Assembly: GCF_014174395.1 (NCBI RefSeq)
Contig: NZ_JABEQD010000001.1
Coordinates: forward strand, 1 to 64,000
Length of the DNA: 64,000 nucleotides
DNA from: Gluconacetobacter aggeris
Lineage (GTDB): Bacteria; Pseudomonadota; Alphaproteobacteria; Acetobacterales; Acetobacteraceae
Direction of reading: 5' to 3'
Part shown: positions 61,374 to 64,000 of the stretch, in pieces
How the letters are laid out: each line of letters opens with the position of its first letter
How positions within the stretch are numbered: position 1 is the first letter of the stretch
The notes under the pieces: generated by a model
What the model saw: only the letters and a program-made list of their open reading frames with translations
Told to the model about the DNA's origin: nothing
The model's database searches: none
Program-made: the position numbers and the translations under genes

Positions 61374-63406
61374 ACGCGGTTCCGGGCGGTGCGCAGCAGG
61401 TCCAGCCGGCGGGCCGCGTCCGGCCGCTCCAGCACCGGCGGGCCGGGCGGGTAGCGCTGCTGCCAGTTGGGGTGGCCGGAGATGGTGCCGGGCAGGTTGG
61501 GCTGCTCGGGCAGGCCCAGCGCATCTTCCAGCGGCAGGATCGCCAGTGCCGAGGCGGCGGTGCCGACGAAGCGCGCCGCCGCATCGACCACGCGGGCCGC
61601 GCCGTCGGGCGTGACGGGCGGCGGATCGGGCGCGGCCGGCGGATGCAGCGCCGCCCACAGCGCAGTACGGTCATGCGCGCGGGCGGCCAGCGCGTCCTCG
61701 GCCTTCGTGCCGCGCGCCAACTGGCGCAGGCTCTTGCGCCAGCCGATGTCGGTGGCCTGCCACCAGCCGGCTACCGTGGGCAGGTCGTGCGTGGTCGTCA
61801 TGGCCACATCGTTCGCTCCCCATTTGTCGGGCGGCAGGAACGCGCCCTGTGCATCGCGCTGGAACCATAGCACGTTCATGCCCATGATCGACCGCCGGGC
61901 CGCGCGGGTGCGAAAACCCGCGGGCACGGTGCCCAGATCCTCGCCGATCACCACCGCCTGGTGCCGGTGCGATTCCAGCGCCACCAGCCGCATCAGGTCC
62001 CGCCCCGGGAAGGAGAGATAGGCCCCGTCGGCGGCCGACGCGCCCTCGGGGATCACCCACAGCCGTTCCAGCCCCATCACATGGTCGATGCGCACGCCGC
62101 CCTGGCGCGTGAGCGTGGCGCGCAGCGTGTCGATGAAGGCGCGGTAGCCGTGGGCGCGCAACGCGCCGGGGGAGAAAGTGGTCAGCCCCCAATTCTGTCC
62201 CAGCGGGCCCAGCGGGTCCGGCGGCGCGCCGACCGAGCCGCCGATCAGGAAATCATCCTGGTTGGCCCAGCACTGGCTGCCGGCCGGATCGGTACCGACC
62301 GCCAGGTCCGCGATCAGGCCGATGCGCATGCCGCCGTCGCGCGCCGCCTGGCCCGCGCCGTGCAGGCCGCGCGCCGCCAGCCATTGCAGGAACAGGTGGA
62401 AGCAGACGTCGTGATGGCGTTCCTCGGCGAAGCGCGCGACCTCGGGGCTGGCGGGATCGCGCAGCGCGGTGGGCCAGGCGCGCCAGTTGCCGCCGCGCGG
62501 GCCGCGGCCGAGCTGATGCGCCTGCAACGCCTCGAACACCGCGTGGCAATGCAGCGCGCGGCCATGGGCGGCGACGAAGGCCGTCAGTTCGGCCGGCGGC
62601 GCAGGGCGGATGACATCGTCATACAGGCCGCGCAGCATGCGCAGCCGCAGCTCGGCCGCCTGCGGCCAGTCGATCAGCGGCGCGTCTTCCAGCGCCCGCG
62701 CGGCCTGTGGCGAGATGCGCAGCCGGCGCATCGTCGCCCCGATATCGTGCGTGGAAAACCAGCTTCGCATATCGGCGAGCAGCACGTTCAGGAACAGCCG
62801 GCTGGAAGGAGAATAGGGGCTGAACTGCGCGGGCCGGGCGCTGAACATGGCATGGACCGGGCTGATGGCCAGCGCGTCGGCGCCGGCCGCGGCGGCCTGG
62901 CGCGCCAGATCGGCCAGGGCCCCGAAATGGCCGATCCCGGCATCATGCCGCGCGCGCAGGGCGTGGAGCTGCACCGACAGCCCCCAGCCGCGCGCGCCGC
63001 CCGTGGCGTCGGCCACCGTGCGGCAGCGGGCCGGCGCGATGGCCAGCACCGTGCGCCTTCCCGCGATTTCCAGCCTGTGATAGCCGAGATCCGAAATGGC
63101 GGGCAGCCTCGGGCAGCCGTCGCGCGCGTGGCCGGCCTGGCCCGTGATGACGCTGCCATCCTCGCATTCCAGCCGGAAGGCCAGCCGTTCGGACGACGGA
63201 CGCAGCGGCAGCACCGTGGCCACGCCCGCCTGCCCCACCACCATCGGCGGCAGCGCATCGTCCTCCAGCCTCGCCCCGTCTTCCAGCACGCGCAGCAGGC
63301 CGCGCAGCGTATCGGCCCCGACACGGTGCGAAACGCCGGCGGCATCGCGCCATGCGGTGGCCAGCCCGGCCTTGCGTGCCCGCATGCGCAGGCTGCGGTC
63401 ATTCAT
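61370..63406 (-). CDS. malQ: 4-alpha-glucanotransferase (amylomaltase)
   Basis: 678 residues, GH77. The N-terminal domain of about 130 residues precedes the catalytic barrel. Key parts: FSPYSPSSRLFLN, GGVRIDHVMGLERLWVIPEG with the nucleophile Asp, VVIGEDLGTVPAGF with the acid/base Glu, and TTTHDLPTVAGWW with the third Asp. It remodels maltodextrins and so supplies chains of suitable length to TreY. ATG 63406 overlaps the treZ stop by eight bases. The GC-rich frame extends far upstream in the treZ gene but is a shadow. Confidence 0.95.
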   Translation of the reverse strand: MNDRSLRMRARKAGLATAWRDAAGVSHRVGADTLRGLLRVLEDGARLEDDALPPMVVGQAGVATVLPLRPSSERLAFRLECEDGSVITGQAGHARDGCPRLPAISDLGYHRLEIAGRRTVLAIAPARCRTVADATGGARGWGLSVQLHALRARHDAGIGHFGALADLARQAAAAGADALAISPVHAMFSARPAQFSPYSPSSRLFLNVLLADMRSWFSTHDIGATMRRLRISPQAARALEDAPLIDWPQAAELRLRMLRGLYDDVIRPAPPAELTAFVAAHGRALHCHAVFEALQAHQLGRGPRGGNWRAWPTALRDPASPEVARFAEERHHDVCFHLFLQWLAARGLHGAGQAARDGGMRIGLIADLAVGTDPAGSQCWANQDDFLIGGSVGAPPDPLGPLGQNWGLTTFSPGALRAHGYRAFIDTLRATLTRQGGVRIDHVMGLERLWVIPEGASAADGAYLSFPGRDLMRLVALESHRHQAVVIGEDLGTVPAGFRTRAARRSIMGMNVLWFQRDAQGAFLPPDKWGANDVAMTTTHDLPTVAGWWQATDIGWRKSLRQLARGTKAEDALAARAHDRTALWAALHPPAAPDPPPVTPDGAARVVDAAARFVGTAASALAILPLEDALGLPEQPNLPGTISGHPNWQQRYPPGPPVLERPDAARRLDLLRTARNRV

Positions 63407-64000
63407 GGGCAGCTCCCGCAGGCGGCCGGGGCTCGGCCAGGTGGACGACCACGCCATGCGACGGCAGGGGCCCCTGCCCGCCCGGCTGCGGCGGGTCCTG
63501 GTACAGGATCGGGCCGGCCACCCAGTCCGGCAGGTCGACCGCATCCGGCCCGAGATTGAGGCCGATCGACAGGATCGCCCCGTCGCCCATCCGCCAGCGC
63601 GCGGCCACCGCGCCCGGCCCCACGACCCGCGCGCCCAGGGCCCGGGCGCCGGGCAGGCGCGGCGTGATGCGGGCGTGGCGCAGGCGCAGCAGCGTGGCGA
63701 AGAAACCCTGCCATGCCCGCCCCTCGGCTGAGCCTGCCTCGTCGGCCAGGGGGACCGACGCGGCAAAGGTGTCGGGGTGGTTGGGATCGGGGATCGTCTC
63801 GCGCCGGGCCGGGTCGCTGAAATGCGCGAAGGCGGCGAATTCGCGCCTTCGGCCGTCGCGCACGATATCGCCCAGGATGGGCGGATGGCTGGTGAAATAG
63901 AGGAACGGCCGGCGCGAGCCCCATTCCTCGCCCATGAACAGCATCGGGATCTGCGGCGACAGCAGCAGCAGCCCGTAGGCGGCGCGCAGCGCCTGCGGCG
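63399..64000 (-). CDS. treZ: Malto-oligosyltrehalose trehalohydrolase, C-terminal part
   Basis: About 200 residues, cut by the right edge; the frame enters at 64000. It reads LRAAYGLLLLSPQIPMLFMG then EEWGSRRPFLYFTSHPP, the typical (beta/alpha)8 end of TreZ. FARFSDP-like FAHFSDPARRETIPDPN and the C-terminal beta domain follow. TreZ cleaves trehalose from the end of TreY products. The catalytic residues lie outside the window. It overlaps malQ by eight bases and is upstream in the same operon. Confidence 0.92.
   Translation of the reverse strand, partial: PQALRAAYGLLLLSPQIPMLFMGEEWGSRRPFLYFTSHPPILGDIVRDGRRREFAAFAHFSDPARRETIPDPNHPDTFAASVPLADEAGSAEGRAWQGFFATLLRLRHARITPRLPGARALGARVVGPGAVAARWRMGDGAILSIGLNLGPDAVDLPDWVAGPILYQDPPQPGGQGPLPSHGVVVHLAEPRPPAGAAHE

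Noticed and set aside
59697-61454. Long plus-strand frame (585 residues) opposite treY
   Set aside because: Gly/Ala/Arg-rich shadow of treY without family motifs or ribosome site.

Overview
The window is GC-rich alphaproteobacterial DNA and looks like the chromosome of an acetic acid bacterium (Acetobacteraceae, perhaps Gluconacetobacter-like). This is inferred from gene content and base composition: a PoxB-type pyruvate dehydrogenase, YqhD, UrcA and DUF4142 periplasmic proteins, TreY/TreZ/MalQ, and many IS5-type remnants. No rRNA, complete tRNA or CRISPR array was seen.

Region by region. (1) 1-3345 is the edge of an integrated island: a broken helix-turn-helix gene, an AT-rich DUF3800 gene and a P4-type tyrosine integrase, ending near a possible tRNA-Ser 3'-end-like att core. 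(2) 3550-8132 holds stress and envelope genes (YciF-like ferritin, DUF4142, KGG-repeat protein, MAPEG) around two decayed genes (PfpI and isochorismatase). (3) 8151-17917 carries poxB, an Lrp-type regulator divergent from a saccharopine/lysine-dehydrogenase-like gene, a UrcA protein, an MFS/TetR pair with two palindromic operators, a compact yceI-cybB-yceI operon and a Nudix hydrolase. (4) 18407-21454 holds an unusual 806-residue repeat protein followed by a DUF2501 protein. (5) 21526-27007 encodes L-pipecolate/2-oxoadipate breakdown (ALDH7-type dehydrogenase, FAD oxidase, HglS) with a divergent LysR regulator. (6) 27137-30966 holds an MFS exporter, an intergenic stretch with two nearly identical 45-bp DnaA-box repeats, a small periplasmic protein, then debris of a serine recombinase, an IS5 transposase and a relaxase.

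(7) 31111-41906 is the most interesting accessory block. A five-gene same-strand run encodes an MHS transporter, amidase, TonB-dependent receptor, AbgB-like M20 amidohydrolase and LysR regulator. Beyond a scrambled IS5 scar lie a tautomerase, a class III aminotransferase and an XRE-cupin regulator. Mobile-element remnants flank it on both sides. It reads as an acquired pathway for importing and hydrolysing an amide- or amino-acid-conjugated substrate; the substrate cannot be told from sequence.

(8) 42144-47602 has an IS relic, a 5'-truncated dihaem peroxidase (MauG-like), a Tat-exported amine-oxidase-like flavoprotein overlapping a c-type cytochrome, a flavin reductase and lrgAB. (9) 47664-53775 has a TetR gene with its operator, yqhD, a POT peptide transporter, an alpha/beta hydrolase and a globin-coupled chemoreceptor. 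(10) 54128-58238 is a phosphate module (PiT permease, OprB-type porin, PPK2). (11) 58352-64000 has an internally deleted acetyltransferase and a translationally coupled treZ-malQ-treY operon that runs off the right edge.
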